Below, piece after piece: positions 1 through 10,110 of a DNA stretch of 64,000 nt (position 1 is its first letter; the number at the start of each line of letters is the position of its first letter). Position numbers and translations under genes: made by a program. The DNA comes from Narthecium ossifragum. Lineage: Eukaryota; Streptophyta; Magnoliopsida; Dioscoreales; Nartheciaceae. The notes below the pieces were generated by a model. The model did not search any database and was not told where the DNA came from. It saw nothing but the letters and a program-made list of their open reading frames with translations. The stretch is from contig OY986973.1 of NCBI GenBank assembly GCA_963920575.1, positions 12,097,395 to 12,161,394 of the forward strand, read 5' to 3'.

Positions 1-296
1 GGTGTCAGTAGTATCTTCCGGGGTTGGGGATGGCCGGAGATGCTGCGATGGGCGGTGGTGGTTGTCGGCTCGGGGACGAGCCGACGAGCCGGGACGACGA
101 GCCGCGGGAGAAAAAGAGAACGGGAGGAGAGAAGAAAATCAAGGAAAATAAAGGAAATTCGGAAAAAACCGGAAAAATGGAAGAAAATCATGGAAAATTC
201 CTAAAAATTAAGAAAGCTAAGGAAAAGTTTTGAAAACTGGCTTGCCTCCCAGGAAGCGCGTAATTTTACGTCTTTCGCTAGACGTTCATAAAAAGA
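1..296 (-). other. R1 3' untranslated region, partial
   Basis: This stretch follows the R1 pol stop codon (about 297) on the minus strand. At about 240-290 it holds the element's conserved post-pol block: an ACGTCT...AGACGT hairpin followed by the GGGAGGCAA motif also seen after the coding regions of R3 and R5. The rest is purine-rich on the plus strand. A 69-codon reading frame here has no family features and I do not call it a gene. Confidence 0.7.
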
Positions 297-1637
297 TCAA
301 TTATAGCATGGATCCGTCAGCTCGACGTACTCAAAAACCTCACCGTGAACGATGTCCTCCACATAATGTTTTAATTTGTGCCCATTAACAGTGAAAATTT
401 CATTCGTGTGGATTGCGGATTTCCACTGCACCATGTGCGAATACGTTATTTATGATAAAAGGCCCGGACCATCTAGAACGTAATTTACCAGGGAAAAGGC
501 GCAATTTAGCATTGAAAAGCCACACTTTCTGCCCAAAAACAAAAGTCCTTCTCGAAATGTGTTTATCATGAAAAGCTTTTGTTTTGTCTTTATAAATTTT
601 GGAATTCAAGTATGCCTTATTGCGAATTTCCTCAAGTTCACATAAACTAAGCTTCCTATGTGTTGTGACGGCATTGGTATCAGTATTAAGCTTTTTAATG
701 GCCCACATAGCTCGATGCTCTAATTCAACAGGTAAATGACAAGGCTTACCGAATACTAATCGATAAGGGGACATACCAATAGGCATTTTATAAGCCGTCC
801 TGTAAGCCCACAGTGCATCGTCTAGCTTTATGGCCCAATCTTTGCGGTCAATGCGAACGGTTTTCTCTAAGATGTGTTATTTCCCTATTAGAAAGTTCTA
901 CTTGACCACTGGTTTGAAGATGATAAGGGGTGGATATCTTATGAGTAATAGAGTACTTTCTAAGAAGGGAAGCAAAATGTTGATTATTGAAATGAGAACC
1001 ACCATCACTAATAATCGCACGAGGACAACCAAATCGAGAAAAGATATTACTTTGAAGAAATTTAACCACAACTTTATGATCATTCGACTTGGTTGCTATA
1101 GCTTCTACCCATTTAGACACATAGTCAACAGCTACAAGAATATACTGAAAACCAAAGGAAGGTGGAAAGGGACCCATGAAATCAATGCCCCAAATATCAA
1201 AAATATCGGCAACTAAGATCGGGGTTTGAGGCATCTCATTCCGACGCATCTCATTCCGACGAGAGATATTTCCAGTCTTTTGACACCTAATACATGATTG
1301 GCAAAATTATGAGCATCCTTAAAAATCGTAGGCCAATAGAAACCACACTGCAAGACTTTTGCAGCGGTTCACTTCCCCGAAAAATGACCACCACATGCAT
1401 ATGTATGACAGAAATTAAGAATATCATGAACTTCTGATTCAGACACACACTTACGGATTACTTGATCATAACAATGCTTAAATAACTCAGGGTCTTCCCA
1501 TATATAGTATTTAATCTGAGAGAAGAATCTATCTGTAGTATTTTTAGACCAAGAGTCAGGGAGCTTGCCGGAAACAAGATAGTTAACTATATGTGCATAC
1601 CAAGGCAACGAAAGACGGGTCACCTGAAAGAGATGCT
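297..1637 (-). pseudogene. pol: R1 pol: integrase zinc-binding, core and C-terminal part
   Basis: Minus-strand reading gives the integrase N-terminal H2C2 region (1369-1637), the rve core (848-1249, with [10 protein letters not shown], the second Asp in ISDGGSHF and the Glu in GQVELSN) and the C-terminal domain (400-786, ending in [12 protein letters not shown]). The family function is integration of the cDNA copy in the nucleus. Frame breaks fall near 800-850, at 1250-1370 and near 405, where a 1-nt shift ends the long frame; the true C terminus continues to about 297. A 15-bp unit is duplicated in tandem at 1230-1260. R2 is inserted exactly at 1637/8935, splitting the RNase H-integrase linker. 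Confidence 0.88.
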
Positions 1638-3437
1638 TGATGAGTGCATGAAAGTGCACTCTGAATAACCTTAAAACCATCTCAATTGCTATATCTTCAC
1701 CCTTAATCAACTTCTTTAGCACTATTTTTATACTTTTATATGCTTCACATAGTTGTTTGGAAAATGCAGGAAATTGGAGCTAAAAGAAGCTGAAAAGAGT
1801 ATATGGATCAACTTCAAATATTAATCTGTACCTGCTCATGAAGAACCAGATGATGTACCATATATGGTTGGAAAGCTCTTGAAGTCTAGATTCTGGAGAA
1901 TTTTACAGTTCGTGATTCCGAGTTTCCTAGAGGAAGTTACGGCAATTTCAGTACCGATGCGCAGTCTGAATGGCAGAAAGGAAAATAAGCTGGAAGTCCG
2001 AGTGATCCGCCGATCTATCGGACCACGCAAAAACGTGACAGAACATGTGTTTTTCAGCCACAACGCATCCGATCGATCCCTCCATCGCTCCTATGGGGTC
2101 CGATCGATCCGACACCAATGGTCCGATCGATCGGACTCGGAAAAAGCCAAAAACAACGGATTTTTATTCAACCGATCGATCCAACACTCATAATTCGATC
2201 GATCGGACTTGGGAATTAAAGGGTGACAGAACGTACGCTTTTTAGAGGAACACAGTGCGATCGATCCATCCATCGATCGGACTCGGGAAGAGCCAGAGAT
2301 GGAGGATTTTTACAAAATCGATCGATCCGACTCCCTTAGTCCGATCGATCGGACACGGGCGAAGTTAGAAGTTGAAGATTTTAACGCATCCGATCGATCC
2401 AGCACCCCGAGAAGGATCGATCGGACGTTCCAAGTGAATTAAATCAACGGTTTAGATCAAATCCGTTGATGGAGAGACTTTGGGGCTATAGATAGGACTC
2501 TTTCTAGGGTTTGAGGGGGACTTCTTGGACATTTTTGAAGGCTCTTTTCTGGGTGTTTCCCAAGGGAAGAAGATGGAGGAATCTCCATCCAAGGCCGAGT
2601 AATCTGCGGGCATGGCGGACGGATGATCTAGCGAGGATTAGGGTTTCTTCTCCAACAATGGTTCATAGTTTTAATCTTTCTTGTTAAACTCTTTTTATGT
2701 ATTGGATCTTCACAGATTGCTTTGTGGTTAAACATTATTATAAATCCAGTCATGCTTCTTTTATGATATTGTGATCCCATAGTTATCTCTTTTGATTCTC
2801 CTACCGAGTCTTGCGAGACCTTTGCTATGCATTGCCCGTAGTGACAGCTGGTATTGTGTATTCTTAGGGATCTGGTAAGACAAGTTTGGGGCTCTATCCC
2901 GTGAGATCTTTGCTATGCATTGCCGATTGTGAGAGTTGGTATTGTGTATTCTTAGAGATCCGGTTAGAGTTAGGGCTTTGTCCCGATAAACTTTTGCTGC
3001 GCGTTGCCTGTAGTGACAGCCAGTATCGTGTATTCTTAGGTTTGGTTGGATGAAGTTAGAACTATAAAAGGAAGAACCAGTCGTAGGAAGAGATATTTAT
3101 ATATTTTATTAGGGTTGTAGTTCCATATCTTCCGGTTAAGGTGGTTGGGATGTGAATCCCTTAACTGAGTATTGATTGAACCGTTGGTAGAGAAGAACCT
3201 AAATCCGAGTGAAGTGATTCCTGAAGCCTAGCCTTATCAAAAGCCTGATATCTTTAGTTAACTTTATCTTATCATTAATCCTTTGATCTAATTTAGTTTA
3301 GTTAGCTTTCTTCATTGTTTTCAATATATTGTTATCTGTGTTTCTGGATCTTTCCTGCTTGTCTTTCTGTGGGATTCGACCTCTCTTATGCTGTACTGCA
3401 CCGCGACCGCTGTGCATGACACATTTGAGCGACATCA
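1638..3437 (+). repeat. R2 5' LTR
   Basis: 1800 bp, starting TGATGAGTGCATG and ending GCGACATCA. U3 contains the GATCGATC palindrome array. A TATA-like box at 2486-2494 reads CTATAGATA, one base off the CTATAAATA of the 3' LTR, which may weaken this promoter. Downstream is a 2-3-fold direct repeat around 2815-3040 built on TGCATTGCC...GTGTATTCTTAG. Confidence 0.95.
2003..2430 (+). promoter_or_regulatory. GATCGATC palindrome array in R2 U3
   Basis: Ten exact GATCGATC 8-mers by eye, plus degenerate copies, many extended to CCGATCGATCGG. They occur as pairs: one site ending GATCC, a spacer of about 10-20 bp, then one ending GATCGGAC. Pairs are joined by longer spacers that share a GGATTTTTA-like segment, giving an irregular repeat of about 80 bp. 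The array ends about 60 bp before the TATA-like box, which is the position of an upstream promoter or enhancer region. The same array is in the 3' LTR at about 7496-7923. Function is unknown. Confidence 0.85.
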
Positions 3438-3442
3438 AAAAT

Positions 3443-3460
3443 TGGCGCCGTTGCCGGGGA
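3443..3460 (+). other. R2 primer binding site (tRNA-Asp)
   Basis: TGGCGCCGTTGCCGGGGA, 5 bp after the 5' LTR. It is complementary to the 3' end of plant tRNA-Asp(GUC), the primer used by Athila-clade elements. Confidence 0.92.
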
Positions 3461-3665
3461 GACGGTTTAGAAAAGCGCCAGAATTATCAGATTACGATGA
3501 TTGAAGACATCGAAGGCGGTAACTTTGTTCCTTTTTCTTTTGATTTTTATTTCTTTTTCTTTAGTTTTCTTTATTTTCTTTTTAGTTTTATTTTGAATTT
3601 TCGTTTTATTTTTACTTGCTAAAAAAAAACTGACCAAAAAAAAAAAAAACTGAAAAAAAAGGAGG

Positions 3666-5303
3666 ATGGAAAATGAATTATATCAATACTATTTGAGATC
3701 ATGTTCTATGAAGTCGAGAGATGGAATGCCTCAAACAACAGTTCGTAAGAAAAGCGTATACGAATTGAGAGAAGAGAATAGAACGAGTCATGTTTCTGTC
3801 AATGAGTATCGCTCTGCTTATATGAGTAATGCATTGAAAACAAAGATTTCATCCTTTGCACAGAATGATGATGAAACATTATGTGATGCATGGCAGCGAT
3901 TTAACAGTTTAATAGCTTCATGCCCTCAATATAGTTATCCTAGTTGGTGTTTAGTTAGCTATTTTTATTATGGATTAACTGAGCATGAACGTCAAATTCT
4001 TGAAACAAGATGCAAAGGTGAGTTTTTGCAGATTGATCCTGATGAAGCTATGAGGCATTTGGATGAGCTTGTGGAGACGACTTATACACAAACGGTTCCA
4101 GGGCGTTGGGATGACTATCATAGTCATATCTATGCCAAATCCTACAAGCACCCCAATGTCGTCTTAACGTCCAACAGCTATTTGCAAACCAATGAGCCTT
4201 TCTACTCTTATCCTAGTGCTTATGATGATTATGTGCATGATACTTATGTTGCTACCTCCCATGATGTGCATGTTGATGAGCCGAACACGTATGATGCATG
4301 TGTCAATGACTTTAGTGCTTCTGGTGCATACATCCATGATTTTAATGCTTATGGTGCACATGCTCAAGATGTTCATGTTGATGATGCATATGCTCATGAC
4401 TGTAGTGCTAGTGTGCATGTTCAAAATTCTAGTCCTATTGATGCACAAGCTATTGATTCTAGTATGTGTGATGCATATGTACATGATTTTAGCGCTCATA
4501 CGCATGTTCATGATACTAACATTCACTATGCCTATGCTCATGATTCCAATGTTAGTAATGCACATGTTCATGTCCCTGATGCTGCCAACACACATGTTTC
4601 TCCTCAACTTTCTATGACAGAGATTCTGGACTTACTTAAGGAGGCTAAAACCAAGCCTAATTTTGACTCTTTCCTTTTGCAGTTACTTATGAAGGACGAG
4701 GAGAAAGCACGCCAACTATGCGAGGTAATCACATCTTTTAGCGTGCACGAACTCGGATGGACACATCATATGGAAGAAGACGAAGTACTACAGTACGGGC
4801 CGGCCAGCAACGAGGAAGATCGAGATGACTTCCAAGACCACCAGGACCAGGTATTCGTTGAACCTCCATCGGCTAAACTTCAAGTCATTGCTTCTAAGCC
4901 ACGAGGTATATTTTCAGTGTTTATTTCATCTCCTTGGATAGTTAGAAAGAACATGACCTTGATAGATATTTTTAAACTTCGACGAATTTATTTCAGATTT
5001 TGTGATCTTACCATCCTTGACCACGAGCATGATAATACTATTGATATGTCATTGGATGAGTCACTGACACTTGAGCACAATGATGACACATATTTTTATT
5101 TGAGAGATCTAGCTATTTTGTTTAATGGTGTTAGAATGCAAAAGCTAGTTCTTCCACTTGTAATATGCCACTTGGATTCACACGATAAATTATCCTTGGT
5201 GATACTACTAAGGTTAACCCTTCATGTCATGGCACTTACTGATTTTGCATATCATCGTGCTAGGGCACGGCCGCCAAGGGCGCGGTTAAAAATCCATGTC
5301 TGA
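3666..5303 (+). CDS. gag: R2 gag-like protein with His/Asp-rich repeats
   Basis: 545 residues. Residues about 45-145 match the retrotransposon gag core: a K-I-S-S-F segment, then D-A-W-Q-R-F, C-P-Q-Y and a YYGL segment. This core is shorter at its N terminus than in R5 gag. Residues about 170-320 are a degenerate repeat rich in H, D, A, V and Y (units like AYAHD, VHVDD), encoded by a low-complexity GATG/CATG-rich stretch. Residues 320-545 are acidic and unrecognised. There is no zinc knuckle. The ATG at 3666 follows an A-rich leader with short poly-A runs. It is the only long open frame in R2, so it may still be translated. Gag assembles the particle; the role of the repeat part is unknown. 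Confidence 0.75.
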   Translation: MENELYQYYLRSCSMKSRDGMPQTTVRKKSVYELREENRTSHVSVNEYRSAYMSNALKTKISSFAQNDDETLCDAWQRFNSLIASCPQYSYPSWCLVSYFYYGLTEHERQILETRCKGEFLQIDPDEAMRHLDELVETTYTQTVPGRWDDYHSHIYAKSYKHPNVVLTSNSYLQTNEPFYSYPSAYDDYVHDTYVATSHDVHVDEPNTYDACVNDFSASGAYIHDFNAYGAHAQDVHVDDAYAHDCSASVHVQNSSPIDAQAIDSSMCDAYVHDFSAHTHVHDTNIHYAYAHDSNVSNAHVHVPDAANTHVSPQLSMTEILDLLKEAKTKPNFDSFLLQLLMKDEEKARQLCEVITSFSVHELGWTHHMEEDEVLQYGPASNEEDRDDFQDHQDQVFVEPPSAKLQVIASKPRGIFSVFISSPWIVRKNMTLIDIFKLRRIYFRFCDLTILDHEHDNTIDMSLDESLTLEHNDDTYFYLRDLAILFNGVRMQKLVLPLVICHLDSHDKLSLVILLRLTLHVMALTDFAYHRARARPPRARLKIHV

Positions 5304-5344
5304 TATATAGTAGTTTAGTTTGCTCAATTTGCTTTCTTGTATGC

Positions 5345-5902
5345 TTGAGAATGCTTGAGTTATTTTTATGTTGTGTGCTTGCATGTTTGCTTTTGTTTTT
5401 GGTTTGTTTTGCTTTTATTTTTAGGTGCTCGATCAGTCCCCGCTTTCCCTTGGAGAATGTTGTCGTTGATCACCTATCAAGGTTGATGGTGGAAGTAGCG
5501 GAAGATGAGCCACCAATCATGGATGACTTCCCTGGTCAGGAACGGACACTCCAGCTGTCTGAGTTGGAGGAACTCGGGAATGATGCTTATGAGAGTTCCC
5601 GGATCTTCAAGGCAAAGACAAAGGCCTACCATGACAAGAAGATCCTGGGAAAGACGTTTAAAGTCGGACAACAAGCTTATCTATATGACACACAACTGCA
5701 CCTTCATCCTGGGAAGCTGAGATCACGTTGAACATGCCCCTTTACCGTTAGTAGAATATTTGAGAATGGGGTTGTGGAAGTTGAAGACCCAAAGGATGGG
5801 AGGTTGTTTACGGTTAATGGACAACGCTTGAAACGGATTCCAGAGAAAGCGGACCCTGAGGAGCACACCGTTTCTCTCGTAGACCCTGTCTACGAGGGAT
5901 GA
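5345..5902 (+). pseudogene. R2 pol remnant: RNase H end fused to integrase C terminus
   Basis: At about 5450 the translation shows NVVVDHLSRL, normally the end of RNase H. After some 30 codons it jumps to the integrase C-terminal region (AKTKAYHDK..., PGKLRSR). So the integrase zinc-binding and catalytic parts are missing as one clean in-frame deletion. A TGA at 5729-5731 replaces the usual Trp of the R-W-S/T-G-P motif. The same frame then stays open to a TGA at 5900-5902 and encodes the rest of the domain. The first 30 codons (from 5345) are hydrophobic and unlike pol. Confidence 0.8.
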
Positions 5903-7117
5903 TCTTTCTCCTATCTATCATTTCCCTTTTTGATTAGAATAGTTTGTTTTAGTTTGTTTGCTTTTGTTTTCATTTGTTTTTGTTTGCTCTCTTATTTCTT
6001 AGGATGTTGGACCACCGTTTGCCTTGCTTGAGGAATTCGACCACTATTCTGGAGATGAGAAATTCGGCCACCATGAGGAGCCTTGAGGAGATAATCGATA
6101 TTCTGTCAGGTGGCCTCGCTCTTATTTCGATTTCCTATTTTTCTGTCATATATGAAAATTCAGCCAACACCCTTCTGCTTATTTACATGATTAGCACACA
6201 TTGAGGACAATGTGAATTTCAGGTTGGGGTGTGTAGGCATGCATGACCTTATACATGCTACCTTATTGAGTTTAATAGTGTTGAATTGATTATGCTACTA
6301 GAAATTGTACATGAGCTGAAATTTTTATGCTTATTATGCATGTTGCTTTCATATGGATTGACCAATACATTGATTGCATGCGTGATAACCTGAACGTATA
6401 ACATCATGTGATCCACACACGAACACTTTATGTGCAGTGGTAATTATACTCACTAGAGGAATGAGCATGCTATTGTCAATCGAGACCATGATTTCAACCT
6501 TAGCTAGTGTTGAGTATTGCATGCAGAAAAAAAAAGAAAAAGTTCTGAAGCTTGATAAAGCTGTGCCTAAACAACTATTAAGTGATCTACTGAGTAACCG
6601 GGTGTTCTTGTCTCAGGAAACGGGGAGCTCGCGTAAAAGGTAGAACCACTTATAGCGAAAAAAAAAAAAAAAAAACTACTAAGTGTTTTGCTAAGTAACC
6701 GGGTCTCTGCGCCTCAAGAAGCGGAGAGTGCTCGCGTAAAAAGGCAAAATGTCTGATAGTTGGAAAAAAAACAAAGAAAGAGCATGCTATACTTAAAGTG
6801 CGAGGGTTGGATGATTGGTCATGAAGATAGTAGTGTGTTTGGACTAATGGTGGGTAGAAGTTGCCTCTGCACGTAACATTTATTTGTAACGTCACATGTG
6901 TTCTTCTGGATGGTGATTAGCATGTTTGATGTGTAGAAGTTGATTTCATGTGTTGGTAGTATGTGTATGAGTATAAGAAGTTCCCATGCTCTGTACTGCA
7001 TAAAACACTATCGACTTAATAAGGTAGAATTTTTATCATGCATGTCTACATCCTTGAACCGTTAGTGTGCTTAATTATATTCTATGCGCTTTGAATTGCT
7101 AGAGACTAGCAATAAGC
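5903..7117 (+). other. R2 3' untranslated region with tandem hairpins
   Basis: About 1.2 kb without a supported gene. It holds an internal polypurine-like tract (6222-6233), two tandem hairpin modules (6605-6626 and 6705-6728) each followed by CGCGTAAAA, and short poly-A runs. The order and spacing are the same in R3 and in R5, which argues that the region is functional in the element RNA. Confidence 0.8.
6605..6728 (+). other. Two tandem RNA hairpins in R2 3' UTR
   Basis: Hairpin A: arms 6605-6611 and 6620-6626, loop CTCAGGAA, seven pairs counting G-U. Hairpin B: arms 6705-6712 and 6721-6728, loop CTCAAGAA, seven of eight pairs. Each is preceded by AGTAACCGGGT. The equivalent hairpins in R3 and R5 keep the loop, and the closing pair of A is U-A here but C-G there. 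Confidence 0.7.
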
Positions 7118-7130
7118 TGGTTGGGGGGTG
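7118..7130 (+). other. R2 polypurine tract
   Basis: TGGTTGGGGGGTG directly abuts the 3' LTR, as expected for the plus-strand primer. A near-identical tract lies about 900 bp upstream at 6222-6233. Confidence 0.88.
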
Positions 7131-8929
7131 TGATGAGTGCATGAAAGTGCACTCTGAACAACCTTAAAACCATCTCAATTGCTATATCTTCACCCTTAAT
7201 CAACTTCTTTAGCACTATTTTTATACTTTTATATGCTTCACATAGTTGTTTGGAAAATGCAGGAAATTGGAGCTAAAAGAAGCTGAAAAGAGTATATGGA
7301 TCAACTTCAAATATTAATCTGTACCTGATCATGGAGAACCAGATGATGTGCCACATATGGTTGGAAAGCTCTTGAAGTCTAGATTCTGGACAATTTTACG
7401 GTTTGTGATTCCGAGTTTCCTAGAGGAAGTTACGGTAATTTCAGTACCGATGCGCAGTCTGAATGGAAGAAAGGAAAATAAGCTGGAAGTCCGAGCGATC
7501 CGCCGATCGATCGGACCACGCAAAAACGTGACAGAACATGTGTTTTTCAGCCACAACGCATCCGATCGATCCCTCCATCGCTCCTATGGGGTCCGATCGA
7601 TCCGACACCAATGGTCCGATCGATCGGACTCGGAAAAAGCCAAAAACAGCGGATTTTTACTCAACCGATCGATCCAACACTCATAATTCGATCGATCGGA
7701 CTTGGAAATTAAAGGGTGACAGAACGTACGCTTTTTAGAGGAACACAGTGCGATCGATCCATCCATCGATCGGTCTCGGGAAGAGCCAGAGATGGAGGAT
7801 TTTTACAAAATCGATCGATCTGACTCCCTTAGTCCGATCGATCGGACACGGGCGAAGTTAGAAGTTGAAGATTTTAACGCATCCGATCGATCCAGCACCC
7901 CGAGAAGGATCGATCGGACGTTCCAAGTGAATTAAATCAACGGTTTAGATCAAATCCGTTGATGGAGAGACTTTGGGGCTATAAATAGGACTCTTTCTAG
8001 GGTTTGAGGGGGACTTCTTAGACGTTTTTGGAGGCTCTTTTCTGGGTGTTTCCCAAGGGAAGAAGATGGAGGAATCTCCATCCAAGGCCGAGTAATCTGC
8101 GGGCATGGCGGACGGATGATCTAGCGAGGATTAGGGTTTCTTCTCCAACAATGGTTCATAGTTTTAATCTTTCTTGTTAAACTCTTTTTATGTATTGGAT
8201 CTTCACAGATTGCTTTGTGGTTAAACATTATTATAAATCCAGTCATGCTTCTTTTATGATATTGTGATCCCATAGTTATCTCTTATGATTCTCCTACCGA
8301 GTCTTGCGAGACCTTTCTATGCATTGCCCGTAGTGACAGCTGGTATTGTGTATTCTTAGGGATCTGGTAAGACAAGGTTGGGGCTCTATCCTGTGAGATC
8401 TTTGCTATGCATTGACGATTGTGAGAGTTGGTATTGTGTATTCTTAGAGATCCGGTTAGAGTTAGGGCTTTGTCCCGATGAACTTTTGCTGCGCGTTGTC
8501 TGTAGTGACAGCCGGTATCGTGTATTCTTAGGTTTGGTTGGATGAAGTTGGAACTATAAAAGGAAGAACCAGTCGTAGGAAGAGACATTTATATATTTTA
8601 TTAGGGTTGTAGTTCCATATCTTCCGGTTAAGGTGGTTGGGATGTGAATCCCTTAACTGAGTATTGATTGAACCGTTGGTAGAGAAGAACCTAAATCCGA
8701 GTGAAGAGATTCCTGAAGCCTAGCCTTATCAAAAGCCTGATATCTTTAGTTAACTTTATCTTATCATTAATCCTTTGATCTAATTTAGTTTAGTTAGCTT
8801 TCTTCATTGTTTTCAATATATTGTTATCTGTGTTTCTGGATCTTTCCTGCTTGTCTCTCTGTGGGATTCGACCTCTCTTATGCTGTACTGCACCGCGACC
8901 GCTGTGCGTGACACATTTTAGCGACATCA
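7131..8929 (+). repeat. R2 3' LTR
   Basis: 1799 bp, near-identical to the 5' LTR. It has the same palindrome array (about 7496-7923) and an intact TATA box, CTATAAATA, at 7979-7987. It is followed by the ATGCT duplication. Confidence 0.95.
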
Positions 8930-8934
8930 ATGCT

Positions 8935-10110
8935 CATCGGGAAAGGACGTGTCAACAGGAGTGTCATCAAGAATATGTTCCAAAGGTAGGCGAGACAAGT
9001 GATCAACAACTACATTTTCTGACCCCTTCTTATCCCTGATCTCTAGATCAAATTATTGTAAAAGCAAGATCCAGCGAATCAGTCTAGGTTTGGCATCCTT
9101 TTAGCTAAAAGATATCGCAAAGCCGCATGATCTGTATAGATGATGATTTTGGAACCTAGGAGGTAGGACCGGAACTTCTCCAATGCAAAGATTACTGCTA
9201 ATAATTCCTTCTTAGTAGTCGTATAATTCAATTGAGATTCAGAGAGGGTCTTACTAGCATAATAAATCACATGTGGAATTTTATTTACTCGCTGTCCTAA
9301 CACAGCTCCTATGGCAGAATCAGAGGCATCGCACATCAGTTCAAAAGGTAGGGAATAATCAGGTGAATGAACGATAGGTGCGGTAGATAGTAAATCACGA
9401 ATGGTCTTGAAAGCAGTCAAACAGGCATCATTGAAGACAAAGGGGACATCCTTGGCTAGTAATTCACATAAGGGTTGTGAAATTTTAGAAAAATCTTTGA
9501 TGAAACGACGGTAAAATCCAGCATGACCTAGAAAAGAGCGAATTTGACGCACAGAAGTTGGTGGGGGTAATTTAGAAATTAACTCAACTTTAGCCCTATC
9601 GAGCTCTATACCACGTTTTGAAATAATGTGCCCTAACACGATTCCTTCTTGAACCATGAAGTGACTCTTTTCCCAACTAAGAACAAGATTGGTTTCAATG
9701 CATCGATCAAGAACTCTAGATAGATTGTCTAAACAAGATTCGAAAGAATTTCCAAACACAGAAAAATCATCCATAAAGACTTCAAGAAATTTATCTATCA
9801 TGTCAGAGAAGATGGCCATCATACACCTTTGAAATGTCGTAGGTGCATTACAAAGACCAAAAGGCATCCTACGATAAGCAAAAGTACCGAAAGGGCAAGT
9901 AAAAGTTGTCTTCGCTTGATCTTGAGGATCAACTGCAACTTGGTTATACCCGGAATACCCATCTAGAAAACAATAATAACTCTGGTCGGAGAGTCTTTCT
10001 AGAATTTGATCAATGAACGGAAGAGGGAAGTGATCTCTTCTAGTCAGAGCATTAAGTTTCCGATAATCAATACAAACACGCCATCCCGTGGTCTGGCACA
10101 TCGGGATCTG
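8935..10110 (-). pseudogene. pol: R1 pol: reverse transcriptase core and RNase H
   Basis: Minus-strand frame 10101-9079 gives the RT fingers and palm ([13 protein letters not shown], then FMDDFSVFG with the catalytic Asp pair near 9770) and an RNase H with CDASD and TTKKELLAV. The frame stops near 9079; the RNase H end (DKKGSENVVVDHLSRL) is still readable in another frame down to 8935, so a 1-nt shift lies there. A TAG near 10110 separates it from the upstream frame, where relatives have a Glu codon. The protein copies element RNA into cDNA in the particle. The segment is cut at 8935 by R2. Confidence 0.9.

Larger units (their letters stand above)
1638..8929 (+). mobile_element. R2: non-autonomous Athila-like LTR retrotransposon
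   Basis: Complete element of 7292 bp with two LTRs (1638-3437 and 7131-8929), a tRNA-Asp primer site, a gag-like gene, a short pol remnant and a polypurine tract. It is flanked by the 5-bp target duplication ATGCT (1633-1637 and 8930-8934). LTR ends are TGATG...CATCA. It lacks protease, RT, nearly all of RNase H and the integrase core, so it would need enzymes in trans. It interrupts R1 pol. The two LTRs differ by a small number of substitutions by eye, so it is a fairly recent insertion. Confidence 0.95.

Noticed and set aside
1864..2273. Overlapping frames on both strands in the R2 LTR, with D-R-S-D-like repeats
   Set aside because: They are translations of the palindrome array, appear on both strands and recur in every LTR copy; no protein is supported.
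2003..2430. CRISPR-like array (short palindromic repeats with spacers)
   Set aside because: Repeats are 8-14 bp, spacing is irregular, spacers are themselves repeated, and the array lies in LTRs of a plant genome.
3443..3460. tRNA gene
   Set aside because: Only the 18-base complement of a tRNA 3' end is present at the primer sites; no cloverleaf.
4164..4617. Long Met/Ile-rich frames antisense and shifted within R2 gag
   Set aside because: They follow from the ATG/CAT-rich repeat of the real gag frame.
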